A stretch of DNA of 44,818 nucleotides from an uncultured Lachnospiraceae bacterium (GTDB lineage Bacteria; Bacillota_A; Clostridia; Lachnospirales; Lachnospiraceae): contig CADAHD010000002.1 of NCBI GenBank assembly GCA_902787595.1, positions 1 through 44,818 of the forward strand, given 5' to 3'. Each line of letters opens with the position of its first letter. Position 1 is the stretch's first letter. A model generated the notes under the pieces. The model did not search any database. It saw nothing but the letters and a program-made list of their open reading frames with translations, and was not told the DNA's origin. The position numbers and the translations under genes were made by a program. Below, in pieces: positions 31,740 through 38,809 of this stretch.

Positions 31740-33041
31740 ATGATTAAAAAATTCTGTGCCACTATATATCTTGAGAAGGACAAAGCCGTAAGGAACAGAC
31801 TTGACCGCACGGTTTTGGAAGAAAGTCCGGAGGAATTATCGCACCGTTATTCCGATATGTGCGCAGACGAGATAATAGTATTTGATCTGTCAAATACCGA
31901 TGATGAGCACGAAGCGGCAATAGGAGCCATAAAGAGGATAGTTGCTGCTGCAGAAGTTCCTGTGATAGGCTGCGGCAATATCAAGCGTTTTGAGGATGTA
32001 AAGAAGATACTTTATGCCGGATGCAGCGCTGCTGCTCTCAACTTTGCAAAAGATTCAAACATTGATCTGGCAGAAGATGTTGCAAAGCGTTTTGGAAAAG
32101 AAAAGATCTATGCCTGCGTAGGCAGCATAAGTGAGATAAGCGGAAAAAAGAGCATACTTAATGAGTTTATCGGCGGACTGATACTTATAGGCGGAGCAGA
32201 TGATCATTACAGTTCCAATGCTTTAAACGAGATAACCCAGGCTGTTTCGCTTCCCCTTACGATACCTATGCCGGATGCTGCTCCGGGCCAGATAGCGGGG
32301 CTTTTGAAGCGAGAGGGCATAGCCGGTGTTTTCGGACCTATCGTTAATGCCAATATTGATGAGTTAAATGCTATTAAGGCATTTTGCGCAGAGGACGGCG
32401 TGGAAGTAAACGGTTTTGATGCAAAGCTCAGCTTTAGTGATCTTAAGCTTAATTCCGACGGACTCATACCTGTTATCGTACAGGATTACCGCACCAAGGA
32501 AGTGCTTATGATGGCATATATGAATGAAGAGGCTTTTAATAATACCATCAGGAGCGGACGCATGAATTATTATTCCCGTTCGCGCCAGACACAATGGCTT
32601 AAGGGCGAGACCAGCGGGCATTTCCAGTATGTAAAAGAACTTACGGCCGATTGCGATAAGGACACACTTCTGGCAAAAGTAAGCCAGGTTGGAGTGGCAT
32701 GTCATACGGGAGCGCGCAGCTGCTTCTTTAATGAGATCGTTAAAAAGGAATACCTTGATACCGATCCTTCCAAGGTGTTTGAAGATGTATACAAGGTAAT
32801 ACTCGACAGGCGTGAGAATCCTAAGGAAGGTTCCTATACCAATTATCTTTTTGATAAGGGCATAGATAAGATCCTTAAAAAGGTCGGTGAGGAGTGCACT
32901 GAGATAGTGATCGCAGCCAAGAATCCCGATCCGGAAGAGATCAAGTATGAGATAAGCGACTTTTTGTATCATGTAATGGTGCTTATGGCTGAAAAAGGAG
33001 TTACCTGGGAAGATATCACCAGAGAACTTGCACGGAGATAA
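31740..33041 (+). CDS. hisIE: Fusion: degenerate HisA/HisF-like TIM barrel - HisI - HisE
   Basis: 433 residues. Residues about 233-333 are HisI (PR-AMP cyclohydrolase): [40 protein letters not shown], and the metal-binding DCDKDTL and [10 protein letters not shown]. Residues about 345-433 are HisE (PR-ATP pyrophosphatase): [15 protein letters not shown] and [13 protein letters not shown]. The first 230 residues resemble a HisF/HisA TIM barrel ([40 protein letters not shown]). However, the N-terminal CLDV-like catalytic aspartate motif is replaced by ATIYLEKD, so no cyclase activity is expected. It begins one base after hisB. The real hisA, hisF, hisH and hisC are not in this window. Confidence 0.88.
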   Translation: MIKKFCATIYLEKDKAVRNRLDRTVLEESPEELSHRYSDMCADEIIVFDLSNTDDEHEAAIGAIKRIVAAAEVPVIGCGNIKRFEDVKKILYAGCSAAALNFAKDSNIDLAEDVAKRFGKEKIYACVGSISEISGKKSILNEFIGGLILIGGADDHYSSNALNEITQAVSLPLTIPMPDAAPGQIAGLLKREGIAGVFGPIVNANIDELNAIKAFCAEDGVEVNGFDAKLSFSDLKLNSDGLIPVIVQDYRTKEVLMMAYMNEEAFNNTIRSGRMNYYSRSRQTQWLKGETSGHFQYVKELTADCDKDTLLAKVSQVGVACHTGARSCFFNEIVKKEYLDTDPSKVFEDVYKVILDRRENPKEGSYTNYLFDKGIDKILKKVGEECTEIVIAAKNPDPEEIKYEISDFLYHVMVLMAEKGVTWEDITRELARR

Positions 33042-33043
33042 AT

Positions 33044-34933
33044 ATGGATAATAGTGAAAGAAAGCTTGCTCTGCCGCATCGCATACTGATGGAGGCAGAA
33101 AAGCCTGCCAGGTATACGGGCGGTGAGCTTAACAGTGTTATGAAAGAAGCGGACCTTGTAAAGATCCGCTTTTGTTTCTGTTTCCCCGATGTTTACGAGA
33201 TAGGCATGTCTCATCTGGGAATGCAGATCCTTTACGGACTCTTGAATTCTTATGATGATGTATGGTGTGAAAGGGTGTTTTCGCCCTGGAATGATATGGA
33301 TGCCATAATGCGCAGGGAGAATATACCGCTTTTTGCGCTGGAGAGTCAGGATCCGGTCAAAAAATTTGACTTCCTGGGTTTTACACTGCAGTATGAAATG
33401 TGTTATGTGAATATACTGCAGGTGCTTGAATTATCGGGGATGGCGCTTAAGGCGTCGGATCGCGGCGAAGACGATCCCATAGTCATAGGCGGCGGCCCCT
33501 GTACTTATAACTGCGAACCTATCGCTGATTTTTTTGACATTTTTTATATAGGAGAGGGCGAAGTAAATTACCGCGTGCTTTTCGATCTTTATGAGGAGTG
33601 CAAAGAAAAGGGCATAGATAAAGCAGGCTTTTTGCGTCGCGCCGCAGCTGTTGAAGGCATGTATGTTCCGTCTCTGTATCAGGTGGACTATAACGAAGAC
33701 GGCAGCATAAAGAGCATGGTTCCAAGGTATGAAGATGTGCCCGGAACAGTTAAGAAAACAGTGGTAAAAGATCTGGATGCGGCATATTATCCGACGGCGC
33801 CGGTGGTGCCGTTTCTGCAGGCGACACAGGACCGCGCGGTGCTGGAAGTCATGCGTGGCTGCATCAGAGGGTGCAGATTCTGCCAGGCCGGACAGATATA
33901 TAAACCTGTGCGCGCCAGGAAAGTTGACACTCTCATCAAATATGCGCTCGAGCTTTTTGAAAATACCGGCTACGAAGAACTTTCTCTGAGTTCCCTGTCT
34001 ACCTCGGATTTTCCGGGGCTTAAGGAACTGCTGGAAAGGCTGATAGATCTGTGTAATGAAAAAAAGATCAATATTTCCCTGCCGTCGCTCAGAATAGATG
34101 CTTTTTCGCTGGATGTTATGAATAAGGTTCAGGATGTGAAGAAAAACAGCCTGACTTTTGCGCCTGAAGCCGGAAGCCAGCGCATGAGAAATGTGATAAA
34201 CAAGGGCCTGACTGTTGAGAATATACTTAACGGCGCTGAAATGGCTTTTAAAGGCGGCTGGAATAAGGTTAAATTATACTTTATGATAGGTCTTCCCGGA
34301 GAGGAAGACAGTGATGTTGCGGCTATTGCGGAACTGAGCAATGGAGTGGCAGCCCTGTATTATGATACGGTGCCCAAAAGCGAACGTCAGGGCAGGGTTA
34401 CGATAACAGCCAGTTCTTCCTTCTTTGTGCCCAAGCCCTTTACGGCTTTCCAATGGGCGGCTATGAACAGACCGGAAGAATTTTTGAGAAAAGCGGCTTA
34501 CTGTAAAACGAAGGTCCGCGAACAGCTCAATCAGAAATCCATAGTTTATCATTATCATGATGCTTCGACAACGATAATCGAAGGAGTGCTGGCAAGAGGC
34601 GACAGAAGGCTTAGTGCGGTTATCGAAAATGTATACAAAAACGGGGGCATCTTTGACGCATGGACCGAAAACTTTTCTTATGAACGCTGGATGAAGGCGT
34701 TTGAGAAATGTGGGATAGATTACGGTTTTTATATATACAGGGAAAGGGATAAGGATGAATTCTTCCCCTGGGATATAATAAACTGTGGCGTCAGCAAAAA
34801 ATATCTCTACAGGGAATGGATTAATGCAAAAGAGGGCAAAGTTACACAAAATTGCCGTGAAAGATGCGCCGGCTGTGGTGCGGGCTCTTTTAATTGCGGG
34901 ATATGCATCCAGCCAAGGGGAGGCGCAGAATGA
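33044..34933 (+). CDS. B12-binding/radical SAM protein, TIGR03960 family
   Basis: 629 residues. The N-terminal part contains the cobalamin-binding-like region (FCFPDVYEIGMSHLGMQILYGLLN; VIGGGPCTYNCEPIADFFDIFYIGEGE). The radical-SAM cluster is Cys273-x3-Cys277-x2-Cys280 (GCIRGCRFCQAG). SLPSLRIDAFSLDVMNKVQ and FAPEAGSQRMRNVINKG follow. The C-terminus carries another Cys cluster (CRERCAGCGAGSFNCGICI), typical of the family. Substrate unknown. The downstream TIGR03936 gene overlaps by 4 bp, the conserved arrangement before an RNase E/G-type gene in many Firmicutes. Confidence 0.93.
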   Translation: MDNSERKLALPHRILMEAEKPARYTGGELNSVMKEADLVKIRFCFCFPDVYEIGMSHLGMQILYGLLNSYDDVWCERVFSPWNDMDAIMRRENIPLFALESQDPVKKFDFLGFTLQYEMCYVNILQVLELSGMALKASDRGEDDPIVIGGGPCTYNCEPIADFFDIFYIGEGEVNYRVLFDLYEECKEKGIDKAGFLRRAAAVEGMYVPSLYQVDYNEDGSIKSMVPRYEDVPGTVKKTVVKDLDAAYYPTAPVVPFLQATQDRAVLEVMRGCIRGCRFCQAGQIYKPVRARKVDTLIKYALELFENTGYEELSLSSLSTSDFPGLKELLERLIDLCNEKKINISLPSLRIDAFSLDVMNKVQDVKKNSLTFAPEAGSQRMRNVINKGLTVENILNGAEMAFKGGWNKVKLYFMIGLPGEEDSDVAAIAELSNGVAALYYDTVPKSERQGRVTITASSSFFVPKPFTAFQWAAMNRPEEFLRKAAYCKTKVREQLNQKSIVYHYHDASTTIIEGVLARGDRRLSAVIENVYKNGGIFDAWTENFSYERWMKAFEKCGIDYGFYIYRERDKDEFFPWDIINCGVSKKYLYREWINAKEGKVTQNCRERCAGCGAGSFNCGICIQPRGGAE

Positions 34934-35625
34934 GCGTAAGCGTAAGATTTAAATTCAGCCGGAAAGGCCCTGTGCGTTATATCGGCCATCTGGATATGCT
35001 GAGATATTTCCAGAAAGCGGTTATGCGTTCGGGACTTCCTGCCAGATATTCGGAAGGTTTTCATCCTCATCAGATCATGAGCTTTGCTTATCCTCTGGGC
35101 GTATCTATGGAGACCGAAGGCGATTATATGGATCTGGATCTGACGGAGGAGCTGCCTGAAGAAGAAATGATAAAGCGGCTTAACGCGGTGATGAATGAAG
35201 GCGTTAGCGTGAGCTGCGCCACGATATTAAAGGATAATGCCGAAAATGCAATGGCTTTGGTTGCTGCGGCTGATTACAGGCTGTATATTACAGGTGAAAA
35301 GCACAGTATAGAGCAGGCTGTCAGTACGATAATGGCCTGCGACAGCATCCTGATAGAAGGCGGAGAAACAAAGAGAGGCAAAAAGCCCAAGGCACCGAAG
35401 GATATCAGGGCTGGTATACTGGATATGCATGCAGAAGAAGGCAGCGTATTTATGCGTCTTCTGAGCGGCAGCGCCATGAACATAAGACCGGCTGATGTAT
35501 TTGACAAACTGAATGAAGCGGCAGGCGGTGCGCTTTACTGCGAATGCATACGCAGGCTTGATATCTATGCTGCAAAGGACGGCGTATTTATCCCGCTTTC
35601 AGAGGCTGATAAAAAAGATGCGTAA
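34930..35625 (+). CDS. TIGR03936 family radical-SAM-associated protein (DUF2344)
   Basis: 231 residues from ATG 34930, which has GGGGAGG just upstream and overlaps the radical SAM gene by 4 bp; the longer ORF starting at 34894 is rejected. The family signature is KFSRKGPVRYIGHLDMLRYF followed by LPARYSEGFHPHQIMSFAYPLG and the DLDL strand. This protein is often fused to or paired with the TIGR03960 enzyme. Its specific role is not known; tRNA or ribosome modification has been suggested by context. It overlaps the RNase G-like gene by 8 bp. Confidence 0.93.
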   Translation: MSVSVRFKFSRKGPVRYIGHLDMLRYFQKAVMRSGLPARYSEGFHPHQIMSFAYPLGVSMETEGDYMDLDLTEELPEEEMIKRLNAVMNEGVSVSCATILKDNAENAMALVAAADYRLYITGEKHSIEQAVSTIMACDSILIEGGETKRGKKPKAPKDIRAGILDMHAEEGSVFMRLLSGSAMNIRPADVFDKLNEAAGGALYCECIRRLDIYAAKDGVFIPLSEADKKDA

Positions 35626-36637
35626 AGACGTTGCTGAGAAAAAAGCATATATCAGGACGGAGCAGGCGTTAAAGAATCTGCGTTATGCAGCTTATATGGG
35701 AGCTGATGATGACGGAAACGATAAAGTCTGCATTTTAAGGATAGCCGGCGATGAGATCGATATGATCGACATTTTCCGCCCCGGGGATCTGAGACCCGGG
35801 GATGTTTTTATGGGCAGGATAGAAAACTGTAACGAAAATATAGCCGTATCATTTGCAGACATAGGAAAAAAGGATCCTGTCTTCATCCAGGGAAAGATAA
35901 AGCCCGGAACAGAGCTTCCGCTTTGCATAAAAACTCTCCCGTACAGGGAAAAACTTGCGAAAGCCACCGAAAAGATAGGGGCGGATATTGCAGAGACAGT
36001 ATCGGCTAAAGCTGCTCACGCGTTAAAAGGCGCTATGTTATACAGAGCTGAAGGCGCTTTTGAAAAAAGCATTGCAGAGAGCTGCAGCACGGAAGGGGCC
36101 AAGTGGGTTACGGAGAATGAAAGGCTTTATGAACTGGCTTTAGCCGAAGCCGCAGATAAAAACAGGATAGTACTGCATAAAGATGAGAACTTAAGCCTTT
36201 GCGCGCTTTACGGGCTAAAGACTAAGCTTGCCCATGTCCTGTCACCACGCGTGGATCTTAGATCCGGTGCACAGATAGTGATAAGTGAAACGGAAGCGAT
36301 GTGCGTTATCGATGTGAATTCGGCTAAGTCATTGACCGGCAAAGACAAAGATGAAACCTTCCTTAAGCTGAATCTGGAAGCTTCGGAAGAGATAGTCCGC
36401 CAGCTTTCTGCAAGGAACATAAGCGGCATCATCATGGTGGATTTTATAAACATGAAGTCCAAAGAAAGTGAAACTATATTGCTTGAGGATTTTGACCGCA
36501 GACTTAAGACACTTAAACCACCCGCGAGGCTTGAAGATATTACAAAATTAGGCATTGCGGAGATAAGCAGAAAGCGTTTGAGAGGCAGCATCGCTTCTGA
36601 AAAGGCGTTTTTGGATAGAACTATATTGATGAAGTAA
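35618..36637 (+). CDS. RNase E/G family protein, short form without the Zn-link
   Basis: 339 residues from ATG 35618; a reading frame back to 35513 overlaps deeply with the previous gene. The S1-like domain (RPGDVFMGRIENCNENIAVSFADIG) is present, interrupted by the 5'-sensor region. The two catalytic metal-binding aspartates appear as Asp232 (MCVIDVNSA) and Asp275 (IIMVDFINM). The family's CPxCxG zinc-link is absent: the protein stops soon after KLGIAEISRKRLRGS. The gene occupies the position where rng usually lies, yet it is about 150 residues shorter than a standard RNase G, so dimer assembly may differ. rplU does not follow it here. Confidence 0.82.
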   Translation: MRKDVAEKKAYIRTEQALKNLRYAAYMGADDDGNDKVCILRIAGDEIDMIDIFRPGDLRPGDVFMGRIENCNENIAVSFADIGKKDPVFIQGKIKPGTELPLCIKTLPYREKLAKATEKIGADIAETVSAKAAHALKGAMLYRAEGAFEKSIAESCSTEGAKWVTENERLYELALAEAADKNRIVLHKDENLSLCALYGLKTKLAHVLSPRVDLRSGAQIVISETEAMCVIDVNSAKSLTGKDKDETFLKLNLEASEEIVRQLSARNISGIIMVDFINMKSKESETILLEDFDRRLKTLKPPARLEDITKLGIAEISRKRLRGSIASEKAFLDRTILMK

Positions 36638-36707
36638 GCAAAAAACACCTTCTTATAGGGGGATAATCTGAAAATATATGAGTTAAATACTCCAAAAGGT
36701 CGAATAT

Positions 36708-36739
36708 GCCCGTTTAAGCTCTTGAAACGGGCCTTTTTT
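36708..36739 (+). terminator. Rho-independent terminator after the RNase G-like gene
   Basis: Perfect 8-bp stem GCCCGTTT / AAACGGGC around a 9-base loop, then CTTTTTT. The 3' arm overlaps the TTGAAA (-35) of the next promoter. Confidence 0.88.
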
Positions 36740-36750
36740 ATTGGTATATT
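36722..36750 (+). promoter_or_regulatory. Promoter of the SHOCT-repeat protein
   Basis: TTGAAA (36722-36727) and TATATT (36745-36750), spacer 17 bp. The leader contains a perfect hairpin AAGCGT-GAAA-ACGCTT (36764-36779) with a GNRA tetraloop, about 36 bp before the start codon. Confidence 0.5.
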
Positions 36751-36815
36751 AAACTAAATAAACAAGCGTGAAAACGCTTACATTATACAAAATTAACATT
36801 TATCAGGAGGTTATC

Positions 36816-38513
36816 ATGGCAGTTCAGGTTTTTCAGTGTAACTGGGGAAGCAGCTTAAAGTCATTCCTTTCAGCGCGTAATCAGGATAAGCTTTATCTGC
36901 AGATCGATGACACTAAGTCGGATGATGTCAAGATCAAAGTAAAGGCATACATCTGTAACGAAGACGGAAAGAATGAATATGTTGCAGAATCAGATTTTTC
37001 CGCAAAAGAGATCCGTGATGTTAAGAAGGGTGAATTCCAGGGCAGCAATGCTCTGATAATCGTTACCCGCCTTCAGACTCTTTACGGCGTAAAGAAGACT
37101 CAGGCTATCCTTCCCGGACTTAAGGATATGGATAAGGCTCTGGACCTTCTGGTAGACATAGGTAAGAAAGCCGGCGGCATGGGCGAAGATAATGTGAAGA
37201 AGCCAGCCGCAGCTCCCGCAGCTCCCGCAGCAGCGCCTGCTCCTGCAGCACCTCAGAAGACTAATTCAAAGCCCATACCCGCGCATGCACCCGCACCTGC
37301 GCCTGCTCCGGCACCCGCACCGGCACCTGCGCCTGCTCCGGCACCTGTTCCCGCAGCAGCACCTGCACCGGCACCCGCACCTGCACCGGCACCCGTTCCT
37401 GCAGCAGCACCTGCGCCTGCACCCGCGCCTGTTCCGGTACCTACTCCTGTTGTTCCGGCTTATACGCCTTCAGCTACCACGACAGCAGCAGCGTCTGCAG
37501 CAGCCGCAGCTATTCCCGCTAAGCCCAAGAACAATGAGAGCTATGAGCAGAAGCTCAAAAAACTTGATATCATGCATGAATCCGGCATGTGTACGGATGA
37601 AGAGTATAAGGAGAAGAAGCTCAAACTCATCTGCGAAGAGAAGGGCATGGGCAGCTTCTATGATAAGATCCAGAAGATCTTTGTTCTCAGAAAATCCGGC
37701 ATGCTTTCCGATACCGAATTTGAGAGCAATAAGAATCAGATAGTTGATGAATGCTTTGATCCCAATGTGACCGATCTTAATCTGTTCCGCGAGAATACAG
37801 CCAAGCTGCCTGTTGTACTGATGAGCGAGCTGGTTTCGCCCGCTGAATACGAGCTTAAGAAGACCAAGCTTCTTGAAAGTGTAGCATATAATCCTATCGA
37901 TGATAATAATGTATTTACCTTAAAGCTTCAGAAGCTGCCTATACTTGTTGAAGCAGAACTTGTTCCTGCTGAAGAGTTCGAGAGTGATAAGAAAGACCTT
38001 AAGTCCCTGCTCGAGCCCAAGCTTTCGGACAGCCTTGACGCTCTGGAAATGAAATTCTCCAGATGGCCTGCAATGGTAGTTGCCGGCACAGCTACGGATG
38101 CTGAATATAAAGAGAGACAGCAGCGCATGATCAGCCAGGTTATGACCATGCCGCAGAATTCAGAAGCAGAATTCAAGGAGAAGATCATACGTGTTATGCT
38201 GCTCAAGGATAAGAGCTGGTTGTCAGAGATGGATTATCACGGCAAGAAGGTTGAGATCCTTAAAGATGTCGAAAGCATCGCTGATTATGTAGCGCGCACC
38301 AGACTTCATATGGTAGCAAGGGACTGCGGATTTATCACTACTGAAGATTTCGAAGGCAAGAAGCAGGCTCTTATCAAAGAAGTATTTGCTCCTTACGAGA
38401 GCATGGAGCAGTTCCAGGAGAAGGTCGGCATGCTGCTTAAGTTAAAAGACGGCGGCATCATCACAGACGACGAATTCAATGCATACAAGGGCAAGCTGAT
38501 GAACGACCTGTAA
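36816..38513 (+). CDS. Pro/Ala-linker protein with about eight tandem SHOCT-like repeats
   Basis: 565 residues from ATG 36816 (strong CAGGAGG site). The first 125 residues are a mixed, probably beta-rich domain I do not recognise, opening VFQCNWGSSLKSFLSAR. Residues about 130-237 are low-complexity Ala/Pro, with a GC-rich DNA repeat. From residue 239 to the end, a unit of about 40 residues repeats roughly eight times. Each unit has an amphipathic helix, then a turn with Gly and the pattern (M/L)-(T/S)-(D/E)-x-E-(Y/F)-x-x-K-K-x-x-L. The best copies are YEQKLKKLDIMHESGMCTDE at the start and KLKDGGIITDDEFNAYKGKL at the end, the last resembling a classical SHOCT motif. No membrane segment or signal peptide. 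Own promoter and terminator. Confidence 0.78.
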   Translation: MAVQVFQCNWGSSLKSFLSARNQDKLYLQIDDTKSDDVKIKVKAYICNEDGKNEYVAESDFSAKEIRDVKKGEFQGSNALIIVTRLQTLYGVKKTQAILPGLKDMDKALDLLVDIGKKAGGMGEDNVKKPAAAPAAPAAAPAPAAPQKTNSKPIPAHAPAPAPAPAPAPAPAPAPAPVPAAAPAPAPAPAPAPVPAAAPAPAPAPVPVPTPVVPAYTPSATTTAAASAAAAAIPAKPKNNESYEQKLKKLDIMHESGMCTDEEYKEKKLKLICEEKGMGSFYDKIQKIFVLRKSGMLSDTEFESNKNQIVDECFDPNVTDLNLFRENTAKLPVVLMSELVSPAEYELKKTKLLESVAYNPIDDNNVFTLKLQKLPILVEAELVPAEEFESDKKDLKSLLEPKLSDSLDALEMKFSRWPAMVVAGTATDAEYKERQQRMISQVMTMPQNSEAEFKEKIIRVMLLKDKSWLSEMDYHGKKVEILKDVESIADYVARTRLHMVARDCGFITTEDFEGKKQALIKEVFAPYESMEQFQEKVGMLLKLKDGGIITDDEFNAYKGKLMNDL

Positions 38514-38528
38514 AATTACGTTTTATGA

Positions 38529-38557
38529 GGGGGCGCAGAAATGCGCCTCCTTTTTTT
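38529..38557 (+). terminator. Rho-independent terminator after the SHOCT-repeat gene
   Basis: Nine-pair stem (GGGGGCGCA with TGCGCCTCC, one wobble) and a run of seven T. Confidence 0.85.
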
Positions 38558-38614
38558 AGTGAAGGGACTGCAGTGAGGTGAACGTTGCTTTTTTTATGTA
38601 AACAAAAATTATCC

Positions 38615-38642
38615 TTGCAAATTTCAATTTTTATAGTATAAT
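38615..38642 (+). promoter_or_regulatory. Promoter of tRNA-Thr
   Basis: TTGCAA (38615-38620) and TATAAT (38637-38642), spacer 16 bp, ending 10 bp before the tRNA. Confidence 0.75.
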
Positions 38643-38652
38643 AAGGAACGTT

Positions 38653-38725
38653 GCTGGAATAGCTCAGTCGGTAGAGCACTTCACTCGTAATGAAGGGGTC
38701 GAGAGTTCAAGTCTCTTTTCCAGCT
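38653..38725 (+). tRNA. tRNA-Thr(CGT)
   Basis: A complete cloverleaf. Acceptor GCTGGAA pairs with TTCCAGC, the D-arm is GCTCAGTCGGTAGAGC, and the anticodon stem CTTCA/TGAAG flanks the loop CTCGTAA with anticodon CGT. The T-arm GAGAGTTCAAGTCTC is also intact. CGT decodes ACG, so the amino acid is threonine. CCA is not encoded. A hairpin terminator follows within 10 bp. Confidence 0.95.
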
Positions 38726-38732
38726 TGATGGG

Positions 38733-38763
38733 AGACCGTATCATATTACGATACGGTCTTTTC
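38733..38763 (+). terminator. Terminator between tRNA-Thr and alaS
   Basis: Perfect 10-bp stem AGACCGTATC / GATACGGTCT around ATATTAC, then TTTC. It should separate the tRNA transcript from alaS. No T-box or other alaS leader structure was recognised in the remaining 46 bp before the start codon, which hold only a small GATCC-type hairpin. Confidence 0.85.
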
Positions 38764-38809
38764 TGAATAAGATCCTTTTTGGGGATCATATGATTTGGAG
38801 GATCAGAAA

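Noticed and set aside
37285..37743. 152-codon + frame rich in His, Arg, Leu and Pro
   Set aside because: Out-of-frame reading of the GC-rich Ala/Pro linker of the SHOCT-repeat protein; low-complexity composition only.
38764..38809. Possible T-box or attenuator for alaS
   Set aside because: Too short and lacks T-box conserved bases; the hairpin before it is the tRNA terminator.
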